A stretch of DNA of 64,000 nt from the NCBI GenBank assembly GCA_037176885.1, contig JAWWNJ010000004.1, positions 1,798,001-1,862,000 on the forward strand, in the 5' to 3' direction. Under the pieces are notes generated by a model, which worked only from the letters and a program-made list of their open reading frames with translations, was not told the DNA's origin and made no database searches. Shown here piece after piece: positions 33,162 through 44,069 of the stretch; the stretch's first letter is position 1; every line of letters begins with the position of its first letter. The translations under genes and the position numbers were made by a program. Source of the stretch: Favolaschia claudopus (lineage: Eukaryota > Basidiomycota > Agaricomycetes > Agaricales > Mycenaceae).

Positions 33162-35826
33162 CTAATTGGGAATAAATGCTGGGACACTATGTGGGTCCTG
33201 TACACCAGGAACGTCCATGCTGGGATTCACAGCGAAGAATGAAACGGGCCTGAACATGATACTCAGTTGTTCAACAGGCATCCTGCACACATGAGTAACA
33301 GAACGAGCCGAACAGAGAGAGAACACGCACACTGGCCAGTCTTCAGGGCGAGGGATATGGGTAACACCAACAGTAAGGTAGACGAGGATATCCTCATTCT
33401 CAATACTCTGCCCGCCTTCCACCCATTTGCTAATGGAATCCGGCGGAGTGTCCCGTGTTTGTGCGACATACTTTCCAGCAGGCCACATTCGCCCACCCTT
33501 CGCATCCTCTACATCGCGACAAACCCACATCGCTTTATGGGTGAACGGCGCACGCCTCCCGACCCATCCGTCGGTTTGTGCCATCAGCTGAATCGCACCT
33601 GCCTTAACCCCAAGTGTATACCCGACATCTTTGCCGGTGCTATAGTGTTGCCGAGCGGGGTTCACAATGCGCCAGCGTCGCTCCTTGCCAGCTTCGTGGT
33701 CGCGTCCTGACTCTGTCTTGAGGACGGTGTCTTGCGCAAGGAAAGCGTTCCCGCCAAAGTTCTGGTCGGAACCGGTCGGGTAGGGAGAAGGCATAATGTC
33801 CGTCTCCACGACCGAGTTGAGCAACCCGTCGACCATGGGGTCGACACGAACAGAGAACTATATTCGTCAGAAGATCCGGGGTCAAAACCACAGGGTGAAC
33901 GTACAATGTGTTGGTGATAGTGAGCGTTGATATTAGGAGCGACGACCGTGCCATAAGGATTCTTCTCGCCGTTTGCGGAGATGTAGACCTGTAAAATCCC
34001 GGTAAGCCGGATCTCCATCTCAATGCTGCCATCTTGGTAGAACATATAATTGAATATATATTCTGAGCCGCAGTCGGAAAGTTAGTGCCAACGGCTGCAA
34101 AATTTGAGAGTGTACTCACCGTAATTCGCCAATGTGCACACCATGCTCACAACAAGCCGGCGGCGGCGAACTGTCTGCGAACGACCTCCTGGACGGAAGT
34201 CCGTGTGCTTCCACAGAACCCCAGCATCCTCTTCATGGATGCAGATGCAGTTTTTGATGACGTGTGGCGTTCCATCGTGCTTCACGAATGCTCCCGGCTG
34301 TTGACAATTATTTCAGAGGGGGAGGGAACGACATTGAAGACAAACCAGGTAATGTATTTGGCCGAGGCAATCACATCCCAGCGAAAGCTCGTTTGCCATG
34401 ACACCCATACCGTACTCTCCGCTACATTATGTTTCAGAAAAGGGAATCTACTGTAGCCAGTATCACGCACGAATCAAACGCAAACTTCCGGGGATGAGGA
34501 TGTTCAGGTGGTGCATACGGGACCACCATCTCGGCCAGCGACAATCGATAGAGCACAGGGCGAATTTCACCGTGATCATTATAAGTGATCGTCGAGAGCG
34601 CTATACCCTCGCGGTGGTTGAATCCTGAGTACTATCAGAAGCGAGGTTTTGAGAGAGACGATCACATCGTACCGACGTGCATCTTCCAATTCTGCCATTC
34701 TAACTGCGCTCCGTTCAGCTTGAAGCTCACTCCTTCAGGCTGTACGATGTGCAAAGGCTTCACATCATCCCGGGGCTTGAAGTCTTTCTGCGTCGTTGCC
34801 ATGAGATCAGGCAAGAAGTCGAAGGATGTGCGCGGAGGCGGGATACGCTCGCGCCCTGATATTTCGAGCTGGTTGCCTTCCAGAGAAGTCGGGGGTTTGG
34901 TTGATGGCACAGAGAGCTGGGGGCCGTTCGGCGTTGATTTGTAATGTGGGGCATATTCTGTGAATGTCAAGTCCGGAACTTGAGAAGGCATATGAATGGA
35001 GAATCACCGATGTGCAGTACTTTCTGCTCATTCGAATCAAAAATGACAATGAAGTCCTGGATGAGTGTTGTGAATACAACGAAGCTAAAGCCTCTTGCTT
35101 CCACTAACCATGGGATGTGCATATAGGTTGTCATGGCGGGAAAAGCGCGCGAAGAGCAGACCCTGCTGAATCCTCTGAGACGTCGAAAAACGCTCATCGT
35201 ATCCGATAGACCACCCTTCGCAGCAGATTTCCTCTGGGTTCACTCCTATATACACTCGTTCAACAACCGCAGCGAGTATCCAATGAATTACTGAAATCTT
35301 ACCAACATCCTTTGCTACCTGTTGTACACGGGGGTCATCCCGAACCACCATATCACAGTTCACAAGCTCTTCAACGGAAATTTGAGGCTGCAGTCCTTCT
35401 TCAAGCAGGTCAAAGATATCGACTTTCCATCTATCGTCCTGCAGTGACAATATGACATTGTATGAGCACCTAAGTAACGGGAACATCAGTCCTGTTTCTT
35501 CGTTGAAGTCGATTCGACTCACCCGTTTACAAGATCTACGATCTACTAGAAGGATCAGCATTTGCACAATGAGGAGGCTCTCTGCACACATCGACTTCAG
35601 CCTTTCTTATGATTGGGACGGGAGACTCTGGTTTAGCTCCTGGCGCAAGCGGTATGCCAAGGAAAGCGAGGACCGCCTTCTTTGGAGGAGGCAGGAGGTA
35701 GCAAGTGATGAACTTGATCGCTTTGACCTTTGTCTGCGTAGCAATGTGCAATCTCACAGCCGCACAGGCATTCAAAATCTCGTCTGGGGTCAATGGGTCG
35801 AGGGGATGTCCTGCGGATTGGGACAT
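33162..35826 (-). CDS. Copper amine oxidase (topaquinone-dependent)
   Basis: Oxidises primary amines to aldehydes with release of ammonia and peroxide. Starting MSQSAGHPLDPLTPDEILNA: the N-terminal domains are AVRLHIATQTKVKAIKF and YNVILSLQDDRWKVDIFD, then EICCEGWSIGYDERF. The catalytic part has FDSGEYGMGVM with the base Asp, built across an intron; ICIHEEDAGVLWKHTDFR; and ANYEYIFNYMFYQDGS, where NYEY gives the topaquinone Tyr, split by an intron. Then APNINAHYHQHI with two copper-binding His, and VDGLLNSVVETDIMPSP. The end, QDPHSVPAFIPN, is not a PTS1 peroxisomal signal, although many fungal amine oxidases are peroxisomal. About ten introns. All catalytic residues I can see are present, so it is probably active. 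Confidence 0.93.
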
Positions 35827-35865
35827 GGTGGTTGCAGTATGAACGACGGGAGATGGGTGCGATAG

Positions 35866-36168
35866 TCAGACCCTGAGGTGCAAAGCGCTCCAGACAGTCC
35901 ACTGTGGGAGGAGATGGCAGTCTATCAGTCTAATTAAGGGCAGAAGTATGTGAACCGAAGGGCGCTTGTTATCGCGAAGCAGACTGAGCGGAGTGTGGCA
36001 CTGTGGCTCTTCGTCGCTCCGAATTGCCGAAGACGAAATCGCGTCCCCGTGATCGCTCCTCTCGTATTTATTAACCCCATTTGCACTTGCGGTTTCGCGT
36101 TTTGGGCGGAAAACCAATAGGAACGTCAGTAAAGCGGAAATGAGCATTACAACAGCAGGGAGATACAT
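35866..36168 (-). CDS. Doubtful small open frame with one membrane segment
   Basis: A 100-codon frame beginning MYLPAVVMLISALLTFLLVF, a good signal-anchor or membrane helix, followed by a polar tail (KYERSDHGDAISSSAIRSD). It lies only 40 bp upstream of the copper amine oxidase start and 41 bp downstream of the next gene's stop, so it sits in a tight space. No family is recognised. It may be a real micro-protein or chance. Confidence 0.2.
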   Translation of the reverse strand: MYLPAVVMLISALLTFLLVFRPKRETASANGVNKYERSDHGDAISSSAIRSDEEPQCHTPLSLLRDNKRPSVHILLPLIRLIDCHLLPQWTVWSALHLRV

Positions 36169-36208
36169 GGACCGGTTGGTCAGTCAGCAGCCGGGAACTC
36201 ATACAATT

Positions 36209-38461
36209 CTAGTCCGAATCGTCCGAGCCCCCGTAGTCAGATACATCGTTGATGAAGTCGTCGCCGGACGAGGGTGGAGGAGTCGGAGGCCGCAGCGTCC
36301 ACTCATCTTTCTGTTCATCAATGGGGCCTCGCCTTGCGATTTGGCGGAAAATTTCAACGAGATAACTGTATCATCATTAAAAATTGAAGACGAACTGCAA
36401 ATATCGTTGAGCGACTCACAAGCTCTCGTTACCCGCGTTGGGTCCTCGCGGCAAAAACAAGTCATATATTTCTTGCAGTCGTTTTGTCATGGAGAACACA
36501 CTATCGGCTCCGTCCTCTGTCCCAAGCACTGCTTGGTACATTGATTTTACGTCGACGACATAGACTGGTGCGAGTCGTCGCGGTGGTGTAGGCGGAGGTG
36601 ATCTATGTCTGGGACGGACCTCACCGCGACGGGGGGACTGAGAGCGACGACGCTGATCGTAAGGCCGCCGCGGGTCGTTCTGAGCTTGGCGAGGTTGGGG
36701 AGTAGGAGGAGCACGCTATTGTAAACCGTCAACTAGTTTGCAAAAGAAAGAGTGAACTACGTACGACATCCCTAAGCAAGCTTTTGAGGGGGTTTTTGTT
36801 GGGTTGTCTCAACTCATCCTCGCACGAATACTCCCATTGAGACACATCGACCTGCAGAAATTTCAAGACATCTATTGCACTAGGCCCACCCTTAGGTCCA
36901 TCATGGACGAGCAAAACAACGGGCTTCGCAGAATTTTGAAATAGATCCCGCACTTTTTGAGCCGCCGTCTTCTGATCACAAACTTGCGTTGGGCCATGAT
37001 TGTCGTACTCATAGTTCTGAGTATACGATTTAGGCGTAGATAATGAGCAAATTAAGATGAAAAACATACGGTGCGTTCATATTTTTGTTTCCAATCTGTA
37101 CGTTGGGTAGGTTGGGGGAGTTGCGTATCGCGGGAATCTTGAGTTTTTTTCTTGTCTTCTTCCGAGTTCTTGGGCAAATCCAAATTGAGGAGATGTTGGT
37201 TGTCGGAAATCATTATATGACACGCTGCTTTTGCACGTTCTCGATCCAAGGTGGGAGTATACGCCTCGCACCATCCAATTTCCAAGATCTTGGGAGACTT
37301 CTTCCTGTCATCAGGGCCTCTAAAGTCCCTCTTCCACACATTGTAGCAAAAACTGACTACATTGACCGTATCCTTCCAGGATGTGCTCGCAAGATCAAAT
37401 TTGGCCGGGTCAAGCTCATTCTGCAATACTCTGTAGAACACGCTGAGATTGTGATTTAGAACAGACTTGAACAAAAGTGGGCGAAACAGCACCTACCGAG
37501 TGTTCTCGAATTGACCACGTTCCAGGCCAGTCTGGCCATCGTCCTGATATGACTTGTTGGCCTTAGAGGTATCCCTCACGTCATTAAGCGACTTCGGTTT
37601 AAGCCAGTCGAGCTTCCGTTGGAGCTCCCCGACATTGCGAAAAATTATTGGGGACAGCGATTCGAATTCGGTTGCTTCGGAAGGCGTGGGCTCATTCGAC
37701 GCCAAGGACTCTGCTTGCCGTCTTGTCAACAAGATGTGGCATGTTCCCGATTTTTTTATACCTTCCAAAGTGGTCGTTGTTTTTACCGTTCGACAGAAAC
37801 GGGGGAGAAATAAACATACCAAGCACAAGCTCGCCACCCTCTTTGTCTATAAAAATCCGTTTCCGGATAGTTTCTAGGTCTCGGGAATCTTGAGGGGGGC
37901 TGGGACACAATGAGCAATTCGAAATGCTATTCCGAAGCCAGAAGAGTTATATACCGGATAGCAAACCCCCAGCCGCCCAACTGATAATATCGGGTGACGC
38001 CGCGCTCCATGAAAGAGAGCTTGAGTTACGCGGCACCCTCCAAAGGGTCCGCTGTACGGAATCTTCTCAACAATATGGGAGTGCGGGGCGAGAGCGGGCA
38101 GTCGATGATAAGTACGACCGAAAGCCGCAAGGCATCCATCAGTTCCCGTGATCGCGAGATTCTCTTTGACTCTCACTACCATGTCGCTCTTGAGGTTGCG
38201 AGCTTCATCCGACTCAAAATCTACTTTTCGTCCTGCAAATGAAAGCTCGGACCCGAATACTTGCTCTGCTGCTGACTGGAAGGCTCGAAACCATATTTTC
38301 TTTGACCGGAAATGTCATCGAGCCAAATCTTTCCATTGAATTCATATTCGCTTCCATTCAAAATATCCACTCTAACGGTTCAACGACTTGAAATCCAGAG
38401 CTCCAGTTTGAGGCTTTGCTTCAGTGTAAAAGAACCGGTTCTGACGCTGTGGAAATGTCAT
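36209..38461 (-). CDS. Gfd2 / YDR514C-like protein (RNase H-fold), function unknown
   Basis: Multi-exon gene. The model starts MTFPQRQNRFFYTEAKPQTG at 38461; exon joins between 38400 and 37850 are provisional. Supported parts are EYEFNGKIWLDDISGQRKYG, VDFESDEARNLKSDMVV, RKRIFIDKEGGELVLG, GTCHILLTRRQAESLA, NVGELQRKLDWLKPKSL and SPKILEIGWCEAYTPTLDRE. Later come KPVVLLVHDGPKGG, SQWEYSCEDEL, a basic Arg/Pro/Ser stretch and PVYVVDVKSMYQAVLGTED. It ends YLVEIFRQIARRGPIDEQKD with an acidic tail, stop at 36209-36211. The EIGW and LLVHD blocks resemble the RNase H-like exonuclease fold of the Gfd2 family. The DxE metal motif that should open that domain reads SFCYNVW, so it may not be a nuclease. The family assignment is inference. 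Confidence 0.45.
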
Positions 38462-38549
38462 GCCGCCTACCCGTGTTCCGTACCAGTGGAGCGAATCTAT
38501 AAAGATGGAGGACACAAACCACTGAGAGCATTGGACTAGAGTAACTCCC

Positions 38550-39967
38550 ATGTCTCAAGACAAGCCCACAGGTGAATCCTATCTAATTGTCGGCGGCGGA
38601 ACTTCCCTCGGCGAGGCTATTGTCAGACTTTTGCTATGCCGAGGCGAAGCTCGTGTCTCCGTCTTCGACGCTCTACCACTAGCGCCAGAGCAAGTAGCCG
38701 AGTTCGGGGATCGCGTTCGGGTGTTTGTGGGAGAGATTCTCGCTCCCAAGGTTGTCTCTGACGCTATTCGATCGGTGTGTCTACCCATGCCAGTCGTGGA
38801 AAGAGACATTCTGAAAACTCTAGTGCGAAGCTACTTGTATAATTTCCACTGGAATGGTATCTATACCCCCAGTGAAAAATATTCGATACCCATCAGCCTA
38901 CGCGTCCCCCCTCACAAGCACTCAAGACGTTCAAGTGAAAGAAGAATTGAGAATTGTTCATCGGCGGACAAGTATTGAGGGCAACCGTAACCTCGTCTCC
39001 GCTATTTTCAAGAACTCAGTCAAACAGTTGGTCTATTTTGGATCTGCTGAAAGCATGTTCAATGGCACTGAACGTCCGAATCTGCGCGAGGACGATGTGC
39101 CTTGCTTCCCGAAACCCTGGATACCAAAGTTAGAAGTTGCTGCAGTTGGCGAACGCATCGTCTTGGACGCCCACGGGCAGATGGGACTCGCGGTAGCCGT
39201 CATACGTCCTGCTATTCTTTTCGGGTGAGCATGCATACACTCAACGCTACCGTCACCGCCATTTGAAAATATGGTCTCGTCTCCAGCCCAACCTACGATC
39301 AATATATGGCTCTCAATCGATCCCAGGCTAAACCCCAGCTTTCTGCAGTGTGTGCCGGGGATAATACCAAGCTCTCCGACATGGCATACACGGACAACGC
39401 AGCTCACGCTGGGATTCTTGCCGCCGATCGGCTTGCTGTTTCACACCCGAGGCATTCTGCCACCATAGGACGTGCGTTCATTGTCTCGGATGGTGACCCT
39501 CGTCCCACGTGGGACCTTCCACGCGATTTGTGGGCAGCGGCATCACACACAACACCTCCAACGCCAGTCAGAGTACCCGTCAAGTCTTTCTACAGTCAGC
39601 CTGGGGCGCTTGCCAAACTACTAGGACGGAAGGAAATTCGCGGCGAGAAAAACAGAGCCTGGTTTTGGTATTGCGCGACGCGTACATATGACATCTCTCT
39701 TGCGCGCGACGTGTTGGGGTACGAGCCCATTGTTTCACATGACGAAGGTATACGTCGGACGGCGGAGGTACGTAAAAATTCACGTTTTGTTGAGGTTTCG
39801 GCTCAAATGATTCCGTCTAGTGGTGGCTTAGCAGGCAGAGAAAGTTGAAGGAATTGAAAGAAGGGAGCCAAACGGCGCAGAGCCCTGGGTCGTCTTCCGA
39901 CAACCCACCGCCTGCATATGGTGTGGAGACCAATACCACGAAGTTGGCAAGCGGTTGTGTGTTTTGA
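38550..39967 (+). CDS. 3-beta-hydroxysteroid dehydrogenase / NAD(P) epimerase-like protein (ERG26-like)
   Basis: Extended short-chain dehydrogenase fold. The N-terminus reads SYLIVGGGTSLGEAIVRLLL, a variant of the GxxGxxG nucleotide loop, followed by VSVFDALPLAPEQV. Then GNRNLVSAIFKNSVKQLVYF, GSAESMFNG and FPKPWIPKLEVAAVGERIVL, the region that normally holds YxxxK; here Lys is present but the Tyr position is Pro. After that: LAVAVIRPAILFG, YTDNAAHAGILAADRLA and LARDVLGYEPIVSHDEGIRR. A last exon after a GTACGT intron (39769-39823) adds a polar tail ending KLASGCVF, stop at 39965-39967. About four introns. Homologues act on sterol intermediates, for example sterol-4-alpha-carboxylate 3-dehydrogenase. 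The altered active site makes activity uncertain. Confidence 0.7.
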
Positions 39968-40252
39968 ATTCGCGAGCTTTCGTCTGTACATATTCTGTTT
40001 CTGTATCATACTGTATCAAATAATACTTTTTCTCGTCCGCTTCGTCCATGATATTTCCTGAGTTTTCTCCAGCGAATGCACAACGCGCGAAGCGGGATCG
40101 GGCCGACTTCCGCGTTCTGATCTCTGCCGCCATTTTTCTCATTCTCAGTGATTCTGTGTTCAGAATCGTTCTGTTCTAAACCTGTTGAACGCACTCTTGC
40201 ATCGACTACCGTCACCACATCCGCTGTAGCGCCCCGAGTCTCGCTATCAGGA

Positions 40253-42765
40253 TGTTGTCCGACTCCGACTCCGACAGTGAAAATGGCGGCCACGATGTCC
40301 ACCAACTGACTATAAACGAGCACTACGCCAAAGCATTTGAATACAAAAAGGAACGTGAAGAGCTTCAAAGACGTGCGTTACCTCGACATATACAATATAC
40401 AGCGTTCTCTGGTTAAGCACGCTTGTTTTCAGTGAAGGAGCAATATGGTTCAGACCCGGACTCGTCCGAAGAAGAATCGACTGACTCGGAAGATCTGGAG
40501 TCGGAAGATTCAGATGGGGAGGAGCTTACTCCCGCTATGGATGCTGCCATTCTGCGCACCCTAGCGAGAATCAAAGCTAAAGATCCCGATATCTACAAGG
40601 ACGGAAAAGACATCTTCGGTGGTACGACTACTGTACCCTCGTCGACTATTCGGTGCTAGAAATCCTAACAATTTGGAACAGAGGAACAAGAGAAGACTAC
40701 GAAATCCGCCATAGCTGCTTTGACGCGGCCTGCTCGTCCAAAAGAGTCCAAGGACAAGGTACGCTACTCAATATTTTAGAATTCAAGTACAACATTTGAT
40801 ATATTTTGTACAGAGCAAACCCTTCACTATTCGCGCTGCAAACCTCCAAAATGCGCTTGATTCGCGCTCGCCGACGCCCGAACCTGCCCCGGAACCTCTG
40901 GAGACATTCGCAGAGGAGCAGAAGCGACTACGTGCCGAAACAATTGCTACATTCCAAGCGGCTGCGGACGATGATGACGAGGATGATTTCTTGGTTCCGC
41001 GTGAAAAGACGATGGACGAGGTGGCTAAAGAGGAGGAGGAGTATCGCCAATTCATCGAGAGTGAGGTTGGGAATTTACGGGAATTGGTGGATATTGGTGG
41101 CGATGTCCGTGTCGAGGATTCTGTCAAGGAGGAGGAGGGAGGAGGGGAAATCAAGAAGAAGAAGAAAAAGGAAAAGAAGGGCGCCGAAGAAATCAAGCTA
41201 GTCAGCGAAGAGAAAAGTAAGCAGGAGCAAGACCAAGAATTTCTTGTCAAGTAGGTTTCTTTTACTTTCATTACCATGTATTCGCCCGTCCGCTCACGAC
41301 ATATTTTCAATAGCTACATTCTCAATCGCGGCTGGATTGACCGCGCTTCGAAACGCCTCCCCACATACAAGGAAGTTGTCTCGAAGAAGAAAGGCAAAGA
41401 AAAGGCGCTGCCCGCCGGCGATGTGGATGAAGGCAAGGCTGACTCAGATACCGACTCTGAAGATGACTTCGACAATATCGTCGATCGCTTCGAGAGCTCT
41501 TATAACTTCCGGTTCGAAGAAGCGTGAGTTTTGATCACACGTTCACTCCATCTTGCGAGATTAAAACTCGGGGTATAGCGACGGCAGTCAAATCAAAACA
41601 TATCCTCGAAATTTGCCCTCTCTAGTGCGCCGCGAAGATACGACGCGGAAAGACGCGCGTGAGCGACGTAAACAGCGTAAAGAGGAGGAATTGGCGAAGC
41701 GGAAGGAAGAGGTTCGGCGGCTGAAGGGTTTGAAGGTCAAGGAAATCAGGGCCCGACTCGAAAGAGCTGGCGTCGCCACCAAGGAAGCAGATTGTAAGCA
41801 ACCTCCTTTCCTTGTAGCACATTTGAGCTGATCTATTGTATGAAGCCCTTCAAGAGCTCGGTCTCGATTTGGACGCTCCGTGGGATCCTGAGGCGCACGA
41901 CAAGCAAATGGCAGGTCTGTACGCGATGAATGGCGGGGATGAGGACGACAACGAGTACGACGATGGAGAAAAACCCAACTGGGATAACGACGTGGACCTC
42001 GGTGATATCCATATGTCGCCAGAGCCAGAGCCAAGCACCAGTAAGTTGGAGAAAAAGAAGAAGAAAAAGAAGAAAAAGAAAGGCGGTGAAGATGAAGGCG
42101 AAGGGGTGGATGTCGACGCTATGGATGCAGATGCTCCTCCACCAGGCGGCGATGACGACGACGAGGAGTGGGATGGTACTGAGGAAATGAGAAAACGGAA
42201 ACTGGACGAGTGGATGGAGGAAGTTTACGCTCTCGATTTCAATGACATGGTCGGTTCCTTCCTTGTATCATGAATTCGAATCTCTGCTGATGTATCGCAG
42301 GTTGGAGGCATGCCGACGCGCTTCCAATACGCCTCCGTCGCGCCGCAAAAATATGGACTGTCTCCCGTGGAGATACTCCTCGCCAAGGACTCAGAGCTCA
42401 ATGAATACATGAGCGTCAAAAAGTACGCGCCGTATCGAACGGAAGTGCGATGGGATCAGAACCGGAACGAGCGGCTACGGGAGTTGCAGGGAAAGATTAA
42501 GGAGCGGACTGGTGGGCGTCACGATGAGGGCTTGGCTGGAGAAGGGGCTACAAAGAAGAAACGAAAAGGGAAGAAGGAGCGTATGAAGGAGAAGGAACTT
42601 GGGTTGGACAATGCGGAGGAGGCCAATGGTGCGGAAGATGCGCCGAATTCCAAGCGTAAACGAGAGATTGAGGAGGAAAATGTGGCTCTGGACGCACATA
42701 CGGAGGGGAGTAAAAAGAAACGGAGGCGAAAGAAGAATCAGGATGCAGTAGAAGTCGAATCGTAG
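40253..42765 (+). CDS. KRI1: KRI1-like ribosome biogenesis protein
   Basis: Nucleolar factor for 40S subunit assembly, partner of Krr1 in yeast. The start MLSDSDSDSENGGHDVHQ and NEHYAKAFEYKKEREELQ are the N-terminal KRI1 block. It continues as a long acidic and lysine-rich protein: EEEYRQFIESEVGNLRELVD, then YILNRGWIDRASKRLPTYKE, FDNIVDRFESSYNFRFEEA, YPRNLPSLVRREDTTRKDAR and GLDLDAPWDPEAHDKQMAGL. The conserved KRI1 C-terminal block is RFQYASVAPQKYGLSPVEIL, LAKDSELNEYMSVKKYAPYR, then a basic tail with KKRRRKKNQDAVEVES. About eight introns; stop at 42765. The length (about 720 residues) and order fit the family. Confidence 0.92.
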
Positions 42766-43739
42766 TTATTCCGCCGTAATTACATTGCGCGCCAGTTTCT
42801 CAGACTAGATTTGCCTCTCTTTCCGAGGCTGACTACTTTTCGGCCGTCACTGACCGTGGCATATGGTTGTGAACTGTATGCAGGTATGCTACCGTATTAC
42901 CCGATACTCATGCTCATGCTCTGAAAACGATAAACTCTCGAGTGAAGCTTCAATGCAATCTTATCTGATTGCGCAATGAATCAAATTGCAGCGCCACCGC
43001 GTGGCAACTTCCCCTTTGATGATGCTTTGATCGCTCCTCTGTCCCTTTTCCTTCGAGTGCTGGACCAACCGTGTAGGCAACTCAGGCAACTCTGATTTTT
43101 TTATGACAACATACTAGCTGCTGCTCGGCGACGAGTCTCCGATTTTCTCCCTCGTTGAACTGCGCCGCTGTCCCCTGGTGTCCCTCGGCTACTCGAATTC
43201 CTCAAGCTGCTGCTGCGCGACGCAGATTTTGTGGAAGATTGTGGTGCTCAAAATCTGAGACCGCAGTTCACGGACTGTCAACGCGCGGGACCAGGATCAT
43301 TGGATTCCGAAAACTCCAGTGAAGGCGAAGACCTGCGAAGGCTGTTGAACTTGTCATCGTCCGATATCTCGGGACCGAGCTCTGAGTCAAGCGGGTAGTA
43401 CACCCATGAAACCCTGAACAGCTCTGTACTTTCCTATGACTCGCATCCACCTAACGATCCAAACGCTGCCAGCCGGTGAGTCAGATTTGAATTCCGACAA
43501 CAGGAACGCTGCGCATCCAGGCAGCTCGAACGTCATGATCTTCCAAAATAAGTTGGCGCCAAAGCAGCTTGCGGCTGCGCCCAAGGCACCGCAGTTGGAG
43601 TGCAAACCTATAAAGCATGGGTCCAATCTCCTTGCTTTGCAACAAACGCACCACCGAGTTAGCTACTGAAGCAAACTCATCTCCTTACAAAACACTCTAC
43701 TCTACTCACTTCACCTCATCGCATCCCTTTCACCAGAAA
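42766..43739. other. Gap between KRI1 and the small repeat protein
   Basis: About 970 bp. The plus-strand frame 43436-43669 ends just before the next gene and has no recognised motif. A stretch near 43120-43220 has F-box-like composition but no coherent frame. It is probably the KRI1 3' UTR plus the promoter of the gene at 43740. Confidence 0.3.
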
Positions 43740-44069
43740 ATGTCCCCGAAAACCCACTCCACCGCTTCCCTCCTGTCTGTCTCCTCGCGCACGCCTTTGA
43801 ACGGCTCGCAACGGAAAGACTTCCAGGACGCATTCGCGAGCCTCCAATCCACCTACGGTTTCGCCGGGTCCGCGCCCTGTCCCGTTCCAAAAACATCTAC
43901 TTCTACTTCGACTTCGGCGAAGTCTAGCACCCGCACCCCATCTTCGGTCAATGCGCCTTTAAGGCAGACCGAAGCGAAGAAAGATTTTCGCTCCGCTTTC
44001 GGTGCTCTCCAATCGACCTACGGGTTTTCTGGCGCCGCCCCTTGCCCCGTATTAAAATCAAACAAGTGA
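43740..44069 (+). CDS. Small protein with an internal tandem repeat, function unknown
   Basis: 109 residues in one exon, starting MSPKTHSTASLLSVSSRTPL. Two copies of one motif make up most of it: KDFQDAFASLQSTYGFAGSA then PCPVPK, and KDFRSAFGALQSTYGFSGAA then PCPVLK, about 60 residues apart, joined by a Ser/Thr-rich linker. The repeat is strongly conserved (D/A-F-x-x-LQSTYGF-x-G-x-APCPV) while the linker is low complexity, which supports a real gene. The promoter region has a CT-rich block just upstream. I recognise no family; similar small repeat proteins may exist in other mushrooms. No signal peptide. Confidence 0.6.
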   Translation: MSPKTHSTASLLSVSSRTPLNGSQRKDFQDAFASLQSTYGFAGSAPCPVPKTSTSTSTSAKSSTRTPSSVNAPLRQTEAKKDFRSAFGALQSTYGFSGAAPCPVLKSNK

